A stretch of DNA of 64,000 nucleotides from the NCBI GenBank assembly GCA_031772625.1, contig CM062811.1:646178820-646242819 (forward strand). The letters run 5' to 3'. This DNA comes from Pinus tabuliformis (lineage: Eukaryota; Streptophyta; Pinopsida; Pinales; Pinaceae). Each line of letters begins with the position of its first letter. Within the stretch, counting starts at the first letter, position 1. This document shows positions 22,396 to 34,900 of the stretch, in pieces. The position numbers were made by a program, and so were the translations under genes. The notes beneath the pieces were generated by a model that was not told where the DNA came from, did not search any database, and saw only the letters and a list, made by a program, of their open reading frames with translations.

Positions 22396-22760
22396 CAAAT
22401 TCTTGTTGCATAACTGAAGCAAATCCTTGACTCATAGACTTTACATTTTTTCCAAATATGATGTCATATACATAAATAACAACTATCAAAAGTTTATCTT
22501 TATCAATTTTAATATATAGGTTATTATCTGCAAGCCCCTTTTTGAACCCTTGTTGTTGAAGGTACCTATCAAGAATATAATACCATGCACAAGGAGCTTG
22601 TTTTAATCCATACAATTCCTTCTTAAGTTTGCACACAAGATTTTTATCATTGCCAAGAATGAACCCTTCAAGTTGTTCTATATAGACCTATTCTTCTAGA
22701 TCCCCATTTAAGAATGCATATTTAACATCCATTTGATATACTTTAAAGCTATGAAAACTT
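22396..22760 (-). pseudogene. Copia reverse transcriptase fragment
   Basis: KKELYGLKQAPCAWY, then IYVYDIIFGKNVKSM and MQQEFEIS are copia RT blocks; MDVKYAFLNGDLEE lies upstream in another frame. The catalytic YVDD is YVYD. The protein breaks off after QEFEIS. Confidence 0.8.
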
Positions 22761-23160
22761 GAAAATTCAAGAAACATTCTTATGGATTAAAGTCTAGCTA
22801 CAGGTGCAATTTTTTCTTCAAAGTATATTCCTTCCTGTTGAGCATAGCATTTGCATAGAATTATTGCTTTGTTTAAATTACTTCTCCATTTTCATTCAAT
22901 TTATTTTTGAACACCCATTTTGTCCAAATAATATTTTTATCATGATGCCTTGGTACTAATTCCCATGTATGGTTATTTTCTATTTGATCAAGTTCTTCAT
23001 GCATTTCCTTAACCCAACATTCATCTTTGCTTGCTTGATTCACATTTTGAGGTTCAATTATGGATAGTAAGGCTAGGTAACTAGAAGTTCCAACAAGAGT
23101 TCTTCTAGTTGATATTCCTGCTTCCTTTTCACTTATAATTTGAGATTCAAGATAATTTTT

Positions 23161-24278
23161 CTAAACATACCTTGAAGGAGTATTTTCTGATGTATTTGTA
23201 TCTTCATTTCCTTCTTTTGATGCTTTTCTATTTCCTTCTCCTACAACCTTTTGGATTGTAGTGGGGATAGGTTCGTCATCTGTTGGTTCTTCTCTTTTGG
23301 TACCTGTGGATTCTTCATCAATTAGAAAATATATGCATTCAACAATATTTTGAAAACTTTTATTATAGAATTTATATCCCTTTCTTATAGAAGAGTATCC
23401 AAGAAGGATTCCTTCATCAGCTCTAGATTCAAATTTTCCAAGCTTATCATCATTGTTTTTTATGTAACATTTGCTTCCAAATATTCTAAAGTGTTTGAAA
23501 ATTGCAGGCTTACCATACCATAATTCATATGGAGTTTTATTACTATTTACTTGAAAATGAGCTTTGTTAATAATATTCATGGTAGTATGTACTTCTTCCC
23601 CCTAGAAGGTATATGGTGTTGCTATCTCATCAAGCATGGCACATGCCATTTGCTGGATTGTTTTGTTCATTCTTTCTACTACTCCATTTTGTTGAGGAGT
23701 CTTAGCTATAGAAAATTGTCTTTTGATGCCATGTTATTCACAGAAATTGAAAAAATCATTTGCTATAAACTCTCCTCCTCTATCAGACCTAAAACATATG
23801 ATTTTCAAATCTAACACATTTTCTACCAAATCCTTGAATAATTTAAATGTATCAAATGCTTCATCTTTATATTTGAGTGAGTCAATCCAACACATTCTTA
23901 TAAAATCATAAACAAATAATATGAAGTATTGTTCACCACGAGGAAACTTCTTTCTCATAAGATCACACAAATTAATATGAACAATTTCAAGTGGCTTACT
24001 TGAAGTGCCTTCTTTAGCATTAAACTGAACTCTAGTTTGCTTACCAAATTACATGATTTACAGATGTTACTTTCAGGTGGAGAGATGTTGGGAAAGTAAC
24101 AAACTACTCTCATTCTGCTTGATTTATATAATTGAGAAAAGCTAAGGTGTCCCAACCTTTTGTGCCAAAGCAAACTTTCTTGAGATTTTCTTAAGTAAAA
24201 TTGTTCTTTCCCACCTTCCAATACATAGACCTTTCCTAGAGTTATTGTTCCCTTTATTATGATCTTAAGTATGTCCAT
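23161..24278 (-). pseudogene. Copia integrase
   Basis: Three frames cover the pre-integrase HHCC region (24,278-23,955, with HKRLGHLS and CKSCN), the catalytic core (23,970-23,734, with FRSDRGGEF) and the C-terminal part (23,580-23,161, with NSNKTPYELWYGKPA and GILLGYSSIRKGYKFYN). Short shifts separate them. The last part ends in an acidic, Thr/Glu-rich linker typical before RT. Confidence 0.85.
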
Positions 24279-24560
24279 ATTTCTTATTGCACATTTTTTT
24301 TATATGAAAAAAACTTCATGCCCTTGGTCACACATTTGACTAACACTTAACAAGTTATGTCTTAATCAATAAACAAATATTCTAAATTCAAGCTTCAAAA
24401 TTTTATATTTTGAAAAATATATGCTACTGTTATTAAGACAACCTACATATGTACACTACTTTAGAGAAGGGAACCAACATATATCCATTTTATTGGTTTT
24501 TATGTATTTTATCAGATAATTATCTTCAATTAGTGCATTAGTAGATTAATTACCTTTCGA

Positions 24561-26024
24561 GATGTAGTAAAGAACACAAATAAATCACAGTAAACACACA
24601 TAGAACACCAGGATTTTTAGGTGGTAACCTAATGTGGGAGAAAACCACTGCTACTATTGTCTTTGTCTTCTTTCTTATGATATAAAGAAAAATATTGTAT
24701 TTGTACTGATGTAGACTCTTTCCCATACACAGGAACTAACCCGCAGAAGGCTACAATATTCTCTCATTCTCCAGCACCCACTAGAAGGGAGCTGGAACCC
24801 CTTGAACACGTTTACCGACTCCTATTGGAAGGGAGCTTCTACCCCCTTCTGAAGGGTACAACCCTCAACTCCTAGTAGACCACTTTTTAGAATGTTTCAG
24901 ACTAAATCCACCTGTCAAACAATCATCACACAACCTATAGGACACATTTCATGAAATTTTAAAACTAGACCCATATAAACCAAAATAAACTGAAGCATTG
25001 AATCTGAGACAATGTCACACTGCAAGTTCTTAATTTGTCTTAGGGCTATATTTTTCATTGCTTTGATAATTGCATTTCTTCATTAGCACATTACATTCAC
25101 TACATAATATAATAACATTATTTATGTTTGCATCATTATTCAGCAACATCTACAACTATATAGAAAGAATAATATCATGATAATCAATGCAGTGGAACAT
25201 AAAGGAACAATAAAAGAAAAACATTCACATATAGAGACACCAGGATTGGTAAAAAACAAGGGCAAAACCCACTATGGAGAAAACTCTTTCAAATTATTCT
25301 TCTTATTAGATCGTCATCTAATTATTCAAAAAAATAGAGTACAATGATCCATAAATTCATTCATACAACTATTGATAAAAAACAACTATAACATCTATGA
25401 AATGAACACAACAATGCTCCTACTCAAAATATTGATTTTAAAGCTTGTAATTAATTGTCACTGTCTACAGTCAATGTCAAACATTGCGGTCACTGAGCAA
25501 AATCTTTGGAAAACTAAAATTCCATCGTTTAGGTCTTCGTCGAATAGAGGAGGAGTCATGCATGTGACTGGGAAGCTTCCAGCTACTCTATAGAGCCTAC
25601 AAGAAATTGACTGTAGTCTGCAACTAATATTTTGAAACCCTAGATGTCAGTGATACAAAGGATGATCTATGGGTGCAACTGGGATGCTTGGTCGCATGGA
25701 TGAGCCTAGTAGTGAGCGACTGCAGTTGAGATCTCTTTGTCCTGTGTCTGCGATTGAGTGCCAAAACCCTAAAACATAAATGCGATCTTCATACCCTGTA
25801 ATTTCATCTTCGAGCAAAACTGTTCCTCTGTGGACGAGCCTTAGACCTGTGTGAGCCAAAACCCAAGATAGAAGAGTGTCTCATGACGATGTCCAAATGA
25901 GATTGAGGTCACTTGTATTTATAGCCTTCTAAGGGTGTTCAATTTTATTTAGGGTTGACCTGATCAAATATGCACATGAGGGAGTTTCTTTAGGGCTCAC
26001 ATTCTATGTACAGAAGGCTTGGAC
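24561..26024. other. Non-coding stretch with copia-LTR-like motifs
   Basis: Two places, about 24,590-24,660 and 25,200-25,295, carry ACCAGGAT-GGT-ACC-GGAGAAAACC-like sequence. On the minus strand this resembles the 3' part of many copia LTRs. No clean LTR ends or primer site were found. The remainder to the start of B shows no gene I can support; the minus ORF at 25,647-25,859 is unrecognised. Confidence 0.35.
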
Positions 26025-26373
26025 TATCCTATCGACTTCTGATCACTATATTTACATTTGGATCCTCTTTGCGTGGCTCAGACCTCATCATCTGCAGGTT
26101 CTGAGTCGGTGGAGGTGGTAGCACCCCTTTGTCATGTACCCTTGCTATTAGCGTAGGACAGTCTTCCGTTTCATGATCAAACAACATAAAATACTTGCAT
26201 GACAAATGCGTTGGGTTATTACAATTGCGGGCATAGTGTCCTGGTCCCCCATAATTGTAGCAGATCTATTGTCCTTGTCCTATACCAGGTCCTCCTCCAC
26301 TTCGGCCTTGACTACGTCCCTGAAATCCTATCCGCACCATCCCTACGCTCTAGTCAGGGGGTTGCGTTTCTGC

Positions 26374-27292
26374 CTAAACCCTATAGGTGGGAGTTTGATC
26401 CATCATCAATTCATAACTCCTGTAATTGTTCTCATCATGCCCTAATGACCTACAAAAGTTGCAGAATAGCTGTTGCGATGTCTGTACAAACTTTTGCAGC
26501 AAATGACAGTTATCTGTGGCATGTTTTCCTGCTACCTGACATATAGCACACCATAATGCAGGCCCTGCGCTCGGTCCTACTTGATCTTCCAACTTCAAAG
26601 GCATTGGTCCTCCTCCTACAATGTATTTTGCAAAGATTGGGCAATGGTCCTTGTCATGCCCCTGACTCTTGCATTTCAGGCACCATAATTCTTCGCGCAC
26701 CTCTGGTCGAACTATTCTGTCCTGCTTCAGACTTTGCATCTGAAGGCACAGATTCTTCAACTGTTCATGGATCTACTGAACCCCCAAATTTGGATCTTGC
26801 ATCAGTGTTCAATGCAGTATCATGGTAATCTCTACGGCCTCTGCCTGAGTCGTTATCTTCTGCTGCGACAACGCAACCCTTAAGTGTGGCAATAGCGAAG
26901 CCACAAACCACTCAAGATGTTTTCTGTCTTTCAAATTCATGTTGGCTTCACAGCTTGTACACTTCAACCTCTGATCTAGTTCCCAAGGTGTCTCACCTGG
27001 TTGCATCACTATTTATTTGAATCCCACAATCGATTGTGCCTCAGATTTAGGCCTACTAAATTCTCTATTTATTGTTGTCTGGATGTCTGCCACACCAGCA
27101 TTCGGGTTATCATTAGAGTACTTGATATACTAGGTTAGTGTGCAATCTTGAAGAGCACTAACCAATGTCGCCTTCTTTATATGATCATCTGTAACACGTT
27201 GAGCTTCCCATACAACTTTAACAATGAACCAGAATTGGTCCGGGTCCTCATTCCCCAAGCCTTTGAACAAAGGCAGCTTCACTAAATTTTCC
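26374..27292 (-). pseudogene. Element B gag
   Basis: The reading starts near 27,292 with LVKLPLFKGLGNEDPDQFWF and continues with stops near 27,130 and 27,012. MQPGETPWELDQRLKC follows (27,009), then a coil with NLCLQMQSLKQDR. Knuckles are CLKCKSQGHDKDHC, CAICQVAGKHATDNC and CNFCRSLGHDENNY, the last without its final Cys. Order and sequence match A and D. Confidence 0.8.
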
Positions 27293-27599
27293 ATACTAAA
27301 CTGTGGTGGAGGTGGAGATGGTATGGGTGAAGTCTCAGGTGATGGTGGTGAAGTTGGAGGTGGTGTGGGTAGAGGTGGTATTCACGAGAATCTTTCTCTT
27401 ATTAATTGAATAGCACTTCATGGAGAAACCTTCGATATCCCTTCCTAGTCACCTCACAGAGGTGAAATCAAGGGACTATACTCTAGACCCTTTTTCCTTT
27501 TTTGCTATAAGTTTTTCCGCTTTGCATGGGTTTGAACATCAAGGTAGCTTCATAACCGATCTTTTGCACAATAGCATTTTAATCCCGGTATTCAAAGAT

Positions 27600-28005
27600 T
27601 TTACGTACTTACCTTGTGGTCTTTTGACAAGTTGTCGCTCTGCCTCGTTATAGCTGACTGAGGTGTCGACCGCGAATTCAGTCACACACCCTCCTATGAC
27701 ACGATCAAGCCAATGATTGACAACACAGACGATCTTGTCCTTAGATGCTTCCAATTGGGATCCAAACAATAGGAGCGTCAAGTTTCCACCTTCCTTGGCT
27801 ATCTTCTAGCTTCGTGATCCACTCGTATAGCTCAACCAGAAATGAGTAGAAAAAGATCTCGTGGATCTCTATATATAGGTACCTGTCTAACCACTGTTCT
27901 TTTGTCAGTAGCGGGTTTCTATTCTCCTGTGCCGTGAATTCATGGATCTTCCTATCTAACCATTCGCCGATCTCCTTCTTAGTTGGATTCCAGTAATACA
28001 ACATC
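27600..28005 (-). pseudogene. ORF0 of element B
   Basis: Two overlapping frames cover the protein: 28,022-27,741 with YWNPTKKEIGEWLDRKIHEF and SFLVELYEWITKLEDSQGRW, then 27,781-27,600 with HWLDRVIGGCVTEFAVDTS and RPQGKYVKSLNT. One frameshift near 27,760 joins them. The GGTAAGTA at 27,606-27,613 (minus) is the same donor-like sequence as in A and D. Function unknown. Confidence 0.62.
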
Positions 28006-28048
28006 ACAAATATCTTATGCAAATTCTAGTCCTGGCAACGGAAACATT

Positions 28049-29017
28049 TTCTCGCTTGAGGGGGCCTGATCTAGGTTCAGTGTTAATTAGCTAAACAAAT
28101 CCCTACACTATTGGCCCTTTCGGCATTAACCCATGGGGCGCGGACCGAATTCTCACCCGAAGCAGTATGGGGGGATGCTGGAACCAAGTTTTCGCACCCT
28201 AAGATGGTTGTGGTGTCGTTTGATTCCCTCTATCCCTGCGTTTGTGCAGGTCGCTTTGCTCTAGGGATTACAAGATGAGCCCTCTATTCCGTCCTTCAAT
28301 ACCTCCATGAAAGGGTATGATTGACCTTCGCGCAACCCTAGCCTGCTGCTTAGGTAATTTCGCACTGCTATGGCAACGTGCTGTACAGATTCCCTAATTA
28401 ATCTAAGTGACTTGCTTATCTTATCAAACAATTATAGTTAACCCTGTGTAAACAAATAACTGTAATTGCATTCAGTTATCTAATGTAATTGCATTCATTC
28501 GCGCATCATATAAGCATAATAAAGGACATTCATACATAACATATCAAGATGCATCAACAGAAAAAAGACACTTAAATAGCATAATGTTTCTCTTTATTTA
28601 TATCTTCCAAGTGTTTACAAAATTTATCCACCCTGTGCACATAGTTGCAGGGGTCTGCGCACTCAATTGCGGACTTCTACCCTAGGCCTCTGCGCACTCA
28701 GCTACAGAGCCTTTACCTACGCTACAACCCAAGACTTAGACTTCTTACTTCAGAGCTATGACTTTCTTACCTGATTCATCCTTATAACTACTTAGAACTT
28801 AGCTATTTTTATACAATCCCATGGTCGGCGGATCATGGCTAGATCTCTTACAGCTGAATTTACTTTACAAACTAAGGGTGGACAACCCTTGATGACTTAT
28901 GACACCTTCGCACTGTGCAACCACAAAATGTGGAGTCTTTACAATTTTATTACAAAATTTGACTCAAACATGGGCTTTTAGCCCCAAAACTATTCTTGGG
29001 GGATCCCGCACCCAACA
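28049..29017 (-). repeat. 5' LTR of element B
   Basis: The 969-bp segment matches the A LTRs, with decayed TTTTCTCGCTTG in place of TGTTGGCTTG at its inner end and CCCAACA at its outer end. A near-palindrome at about 28,818-28,839 lies next to a TATTTTTATA run. Confidence 0.85.
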
Positions 29018-31907
29018 CATCCCACATCACATCTAGGAGAAATCGACACATTCAACTTAGTTATTTTGGGGTAAGCTTGATTCCCATGCCTGTGCTATAT
29101 TTCTATCACTTTTTGTGTTTTTTCTTGTGGGAGTACTATTTTCTTGATTTCTTTGAATGCTTGCTATCGTTTACATATATACTAGCTTTTCCTATCTTTC
29201 TTTCAGTTTTTGTTGCTATCTCACTATTGTTGCATGCATGAAACTGTTTTGCATAGACGTTTGCCCAAACGGAAAACTGCCTCACCCACATGCATGTTGA
29301 TCTATTTTTTGAATCTTTCATTCATGTTTTTCATGCACTCTCAATCACTCATATCACTTAGTGTCACCATGCATTTACTGTCTTAGCTGCTTTCAGTTGC
29401 TCGTTGGCGAGTCGGGCCAACCTTGGCCCGGACTCTGCCTTCACCAAGGTTGCATTATGCAATATGGGGAGGGAAGGCTCACCTTCCTCTCCAGATTTGC
29501 ATATTCCTCCCCAACACTAGCCTCCATGACTGTTTTGCCCATTTCTAGAGGATAGTGGCTACTTGGCCCAAGAAATTGCGTAAATCTTTCCCTAGGCCAA
29601 CAATCCTTCCCAGCTAGAATTGCCCGTTGCGCAATCCCAACAATTAGCAGCTAGACTGGACTGTGCATTATGCAGTTCTAGCAATCAAACCAGTCTCCCA
29701 GCAGCCCAGACTGTGCCTTAAGCAGCCTTGGCAGTCGGTCTCCTGACGTCCTGGCTGAAATTGTGGAACCTTCATGATCATTCACCCAGGTATGTTGCAA
29801 GTCAGTTCTCATGTTCATTTTGGTTTTCAAATGACATATTTCTTGCTATGAGTGTTTCCATGTCTCCAGGTATTGCAGGTGTTCGTCTGTCTCTCATCAG
29901 CAGGTACAATGGTTGCTAGGAGAGCAGATATGAGGAAAACACTCTGAGCATGCTTAGGGATGCAGTTGATCAAGTGTCTATGAGCTTGCCTACTCACGAA
30001 GACATCAAGTTGTTCATAGACAAGGAAATCAAACAACAGCATCACAGGAAGCAACATCATGAACAACAGTTGAAGGCAGCACACCAAATGCATCGAATGC
30101 AACGAATGCAAGAGGAAGGTTGTTGACAACACAGAGGCGAAAAAAAGTTCCAAGATCAAGCAAATCCACTGATAATGAAAGCAGCTTTGGAGACTAGGGC
30201 TATGAGGTGACAACGCAACATGAAGGTAGGATGAATACAGAGAATGGAATGAAGAAGGAGTTGCATGTGCCAAAGCAGCAACTCAAGGAAGAACATGAAG
30301 CTGCACAAATAGAAGAATGAGTTGCAGTAGTATTAGGAACAACAGTGGGCACAACATGCACTCACAGATGAAACTATGCCTGTACAAGTTAAAGATCCAT
30401 CCCAACAATTGACATAGAGCAGACATGGTGAGCATTTTTGTTGATCGCATGCAAGGGATTCAACAGCATGCATGTAATTGAGCGCACACATGCAATCCAA
30501 CCCATTCAACACACTCACCAAGGTGAAGACAAGAAATAAGTCGAACTGGGGTTGAACATGTACTTCAGCAAGTTGATGCACATGCCCACTAGAACACACA
30601 TGAAGATTAATGGACATTATGCATCAGTGTGTTTCCAGTTCAGCTACACCCAAGAAGACCATGCACATGTTAGCAGATGAGTTGGATGAAGGAGCTAAAC
30701 CAATGCACTGGTTGCAACAGAGGCAAGAGTTAGCTTCAGCAAGCTGTCACCATGAGGTGCATGCACACCATCACACATGACCAAGCTTGGCATCAACTCA
30801 CCACCTTCACCATCACAAGAATGTCAACGAGTTGGTCTCATCACAGTGGATCGAGTTTCAGTGATGTCTTGCAAGGGTTTCTCAAGCCATGTTGTCTCAC
30901 ATGAGTACATGTGAATTGTAATGTTGAGTCATGTCAAGTGTAAGTCAAGTGTCAATAAGTGGATGTAACAGTCATAAAGTAGGTGAAGAGCCATGAGGGT
31001 AGTTGAACTGTCACAAAGGGGAATGTCAAGGGTCACCCCACCCTTTTCTATAAATAGTCCATCATAAATCATTGTATAGGCTTTTAGTCAGCCAAGCTTC
31101 TGATAAGACTATCATGGATAAAGCTTGGAAAGTATTGTAATGCACCTTGGATTCTCCACTGCACAGAGCTAGTTCATCTCTTTGGAGGATCAGGTGGATG
31201 TGGCTGTGTTCCACTATTGGAGCTAGCAGGTTTACATGGATGTATTATATTATTGTGACTTACTCTTCTTTATATAATAAGAGAAAGCACATTTTCATGC
31301 ATATGTTGTTATTGTAGTTGGACTGCTTCAGTTGCCTTAATGATATATGTTGTTTAACTTACATATTTGTGTATGAACTGATTTGTATGCAATTATATGA
31401 ATCTTGTTGTTAATTTGTTGTATATGTTGTTAATGAAGTCCTGTCTATATCGACTGCTCTGCCAAACACCAGATAGATATTTCACATGAACCTTGTTGTA
31501 ACAACTGTTGCACTCGTCTCAGACTGATCCATGAGTGTTGTACTTGTTATCTTACCTTGTATGTTGTGATTGCCGCATCCAAATGGACTGCTCCGCCAAA
31601 AGCTGTGCATGTCCTTTTTTGTTATGTGTTCCTAGCTGATTTGGGACTGATCCCTTTCAACCTGGAACTCACCTTCACCCTCATCTCCCCTTATGTGTTA
31701 GAACCTCTCATACACCTTCTTTCACTCACTGCATCAGTCACACCCTTGCTACTGACAGAGTTATCTTACTTGCCTCTGTGCGACATCGCGGTCGAGGAAT
31801 TACCTTACGATCAACTGTCGGGACTCCTACACCAAACAGTCTGAGGTCTAATTGGGAATTCTTATCGGGGAGATCCCCTTGACATGTTGGCGGGTCTAGC
31901 AACATCA
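29018..31907 (+). repeat. Repeat C, copy 1
   Basis: This segment matches 40,008-42,903 over its whole length. It contains TTGCGCAAT-like palindromes (29,440-29,760), a degenerate coding-like part (29,900-30,330, with AVDQVSMSLPTHEDIKLFID and LHVPKQQLKEEHEAAQ), and an LTR-like part from about 30,890 with a TATA box CTATAAATAG near 31,052. The match ends near 31,907, eight bases before a primer-site candidate. It is either one very long LTR or gag plus LTR of a small element; I could not decide. Confidence 0.6.
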
Positions 31908-31914
31908 AAACTTT

Positions 31915-31932
31915 TGGTGCTAGAAGGAGGGC
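31915..31932 (+). promoter_or_regulatory. Primer-binding site candidate of element I
   Basis: TGGTGCTAGAAGGAGGGC starts with TGG and lies just after the end of the repeat C match (…ACATCA). A gag reading frame follows about 200 bp downstream. The tRNA is not identified. Confidence 0.4.
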
Positions 31933-32099
31933 CTGGTGACAAGTTGTGTCCTCTCATACAGTTTTGAACCTTTGCATATTTTTCATGGAGTCTTGCACTT
32001 TTCTTCCCCCGAGGTGTTTTTTGAATTGTGAAGATGTCTCTATATCGGGGAAGATTTTCGATCTCTTGTCCACTCACACATATGGTGGTGAAGGCAAAG

Positions 32100-33299
32100 T
32101 GGCCTAGCCTAAGCACTTACATAACTTTATTTCCATAATTCATGAGGAAGATGAGTTTTCTGACAAACATGCCAGTTTGCTGCTTGCATACACACTTTGC
32201 AAATCTCCATTTCGTTGGGTGCTTAGCCTACTGGCTAACACCGTGCACTCATTTGAGCACTTCTGTGATCTTATTGAAGACACGTTCTATCATTTTGATC
32301 CATACCATCTTGACCAGAAACTATTACAACAACAGAGGGATCCGCATGAATTTGTTATTGATTTCTGGCAGTGCTTCCATGACTTGCAGTTTCAAGCTCC
32401 GAGGAGCCAGATGAAATTTTCTTATCTTTGGGACCAGTTCGATTACTGCCTTAATAAATATTCCCATCCCAAGAGAAAGTTTGAGATCAAGACTCACTCA
32501 ACATTCTTCGTTGATGAAGTTGTGAAATCTGATGTGGAAGCGGGCACTATCTCAACTGATTGTCCATCTTCCTCTTACTCAATAGCTCCATCACTGCCCA
32601 TTGATGTTGAGGATCATGCTCACACACCTGTTCATCCTTCACACCCTCCCAACATCACTTAACTCAATTTGCACGTAGATTTGGTTGTGAGTCCTTCGAG
32701 TCATCATATGCATTCCTTTCTACAACCTTCGCCTTCCCACCTGGGTGTTCCTCCGAATGATGTTTTCTTGTGTCCGTCCATTCTGGACTCTTCACTTGTT
32801 GTGAACAAGGAACAACCCACTTACGGAGTTGGTGTTGCACAACCAACATGCGTTATCATTCATGAAGAGTATGAGTGGGAGCTTGAGCATTAACACTCGG
32901 CAAAGGATGACTCCCTTCTGTCCAAACCCCCTCCGTTCTTTCCTAACATCGTTGGTGAACCTGCCATCCATGATTTTGCATGTGTTTCTTCATCCACTGA
33001 TGCACCCATTGTTGATCTTTCGCATGACACAACATATGTTAGCCCATCATCCAACTATGGAGAGGACCAATCATTCATTGGAAATCCACTTGATCTTTCA
33101 TCTACTTTTTCTCGAAGTAGAGGGTGAACATCCTTCCTCCTCATCTACCCCTCTGTGTGATTCATCAAACCATGAGGATGCTGACCAACATCTTGAATTT
33201 TCTGATCTTGGTTGTCGTGATCTCTTCACCTCATCATCTGATCACGATGTTGATTCACTCGTTGTTAATCCGTCTAAGCCACTGGGCTACGAAGATTAA
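32100..33299 (+). pseudogene. Gag of element I (broken)
   Basis: From about 32,120 the reading has HEEDEFSDKHASLLLAYTL, CKSPFRWVLSLLANTVHSFE, DLIEDTFYHFDPYHLD and DPHEFVIDFWQCFHDL. This is the capsid core of a plant gypsy gag, continuous with frame 32,177-32,662. Ser/Pro/Asp-rich frames follow to 33,299 (32,669-32,893 and 32,829-33,299). No protease or RT is recognised afterwards, so element I is either non-autonomous or truncated. Confidence 0.6.
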
Positions 33300-34900
33300 T
33301 CTATCAACGAAGTCGAAACCCGATAGACTTTCGAGGCACCTCAGCTCGAGCTGATGGTTATGTCAGGCCCTTACTGTCCTGAGGTTGGTTTCGCTTCCAA
33401 TCAGGAAATTGTTCAAACACTCAAGGCTCCTCATCACTCATCTGTATGCACTCAAGATCAATCTAACGCTCAGATTTTACTTCCTCCACTCGAACTACAT
33501 GATCCCATTGCTCATGCATTCGAGGAGTCTTACATTGCAAGCAGTCGTGTGTGACGCAAGTTATCTTTGTTTATTTCGTTTGCTTGCATATCATAGTCAA
33601 GAGTGTGCTTATGCTTCAAAGTTGCAAGTAGTGTCACACAACACCATGCACATGCACTCACTTATGTCCCGTGGGCACTTTGAATCACGAAGTGTGGTTG
33701 TCTTCATTGTTATATCATTCTTTCTTGCTGGTTCACATAACTGGGGTGCTCACAGACCAAGCCTTCACCAACATGGGTCTACCAATTCACCGGTGGCTGC
33801 ATTGGAAGTATCACTTCACGTGATCAGGCCCATGAACTGTTAGTGTAGGAGTAGGATTAGTGTTTGCTTTCAATTGTTTGCTTGCATTCTTGTTTTCTTA
33901 CGTGCTTTGTTTGCTTGCTTGCTTGTTTACTTGCTTCGCTTTCACTTTTCTTTTGCTCTTGCTTTGCTTTGTTGTTTGTTAGTTCGCTTGTTTCGTTCAT
34001 AGGTTAGTTTTGCATGAAACCATGTATGACTCTTGAAACGAGCTAGGTAAAGTACAAGAGGGCTTTTATAGCTATTACTACTTGGTTATCTGTCATCTTG
34101 CCTCTGTATGATGAGCTTGTTACTTTTAGTCCATGATACATTGAAGGAAAATACGTATTGTTCGAAGTGAACCTTGGTGAATACACAACGCTTGTGCACT
34201 AACTAGCGTCACCTTCTCTAGTCAGTTTTTTTTTGGGTTAACCCTTCTCAGCCCAGTCAAGTAGAGTAAGGTGAGGGGGAAAACCTTAACAGGCATGTCA
34301 GAGATATACTAAACTACTTCTCTACTGGAACAACCTCTTCTTCTATCAATAGGTTGGGATCCCTCTTCCGCCTCTGTAATGAATAAGTGCTATGCATAGT
34401 GAAAAATGAAAAGTCAAAAAATTCAAAATAAAAAAATGAATAAGGCAAAAGAAGAGAAAGGCTTCCTGCGCAGGGAGGTGATGTAAGTAACTCTGTTGGG
34501 GTACTGACCAGGCTCACTGGCAACATAGCCATGCTTGTGTTCCTATGTGACTCCACCAGGGTACTGCCCAGGCCTGCTAGTAGTGGAGAAACACCAGAGA
34601 TGAAACTAAGACTTTGACAACTATACTGCTTGTGCACCTATATACCCTCAACTCCAATCGAAACAACTATGTTGCCTTAGCTTGGAATGTGTGTCAATCG
34701 ACTAAGGGTTTGGTAGATGCTACATATTCCCATCAAGTTAGTGTGAAACCAAGATGAGCTGAGAACTCAACAATACTTTCGGAAGTGTTATACTTTCTTT
34801 TCAGGAACAAGGTCCATTCAGAAAGCTAGAGTTCTACCAGTGTGTCGCCAAGTGTTGTAGTGAATACAACCACCCTTCAAAATTTTTCCTTAGCCTCATT
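33300..34900. other. Non-coding remainder downstream of element I gag
   Basis: A weak continuation of the gag-side frame runs to about 33,555. Then come a TTGCTTGCTTGC-rich stretch (33,870-33,930), a purine-rich GTGAGGGGGAAAACC near 34,271 that could be a polypurine tract, and a GTACTG-CCAGGC motif used twice (34,501 and 34,559). No gene can be supported. Confidence 0.4.

Larger units (their letters stand above)
22396..24560 (-). mobile_element. Ty1/copia pol fragment (integrase to RT), decayed
   Basis: On the minus strand the order is a protease-integrase junction with SVSQMCDQGHEVFF-like residues near 24,330, a GAG-pre-integrase block LLWHKRLGHLSFSQLY near 24,150, an integrase core with CFRSDRGGEFIANDF near 23,790, the integrase C-terminal IFGSKCYIKNNDDKLGKFE near 23,450, and RT with KLKKELYGLKQAPCAWYY near 22,600. 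The RT catalytic box reads YVYD instead of YVDD. Copia homology stops near 22,396, about 65 bp before element A, and the rest of RT and RNase H is absent on the other side of A. Integrase before RT is diagnostic of Ty1/copia. Confidence 0.85.
26025..29017 (-). mobile_element. Element B: truncated relative of element A
   Basis: On the minus strand it holds a 5' LTR (28,049-29,017), a primer-site remnant, ORF0, gag with zinc knuckles and the first bases of the gag spacer. Similarity to D (around 45,990) ends near 26,024, so protease, pol and the other LTR are lost. Its LTR end abuts repeat C copy 1 at a CATCC, suggesting insertion into repeat C. The matching left duplication cannot be shown because that end is missing. 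Confidence 0.82.

Noticed and set aside
29827-30617. Minus ORFs (148 and 94 codons) in repeat C copy 1 and their relative at 41,324-41,536
   Set aside because: They are antisense to the gag-like reading and differ between copies; not supported as genes.
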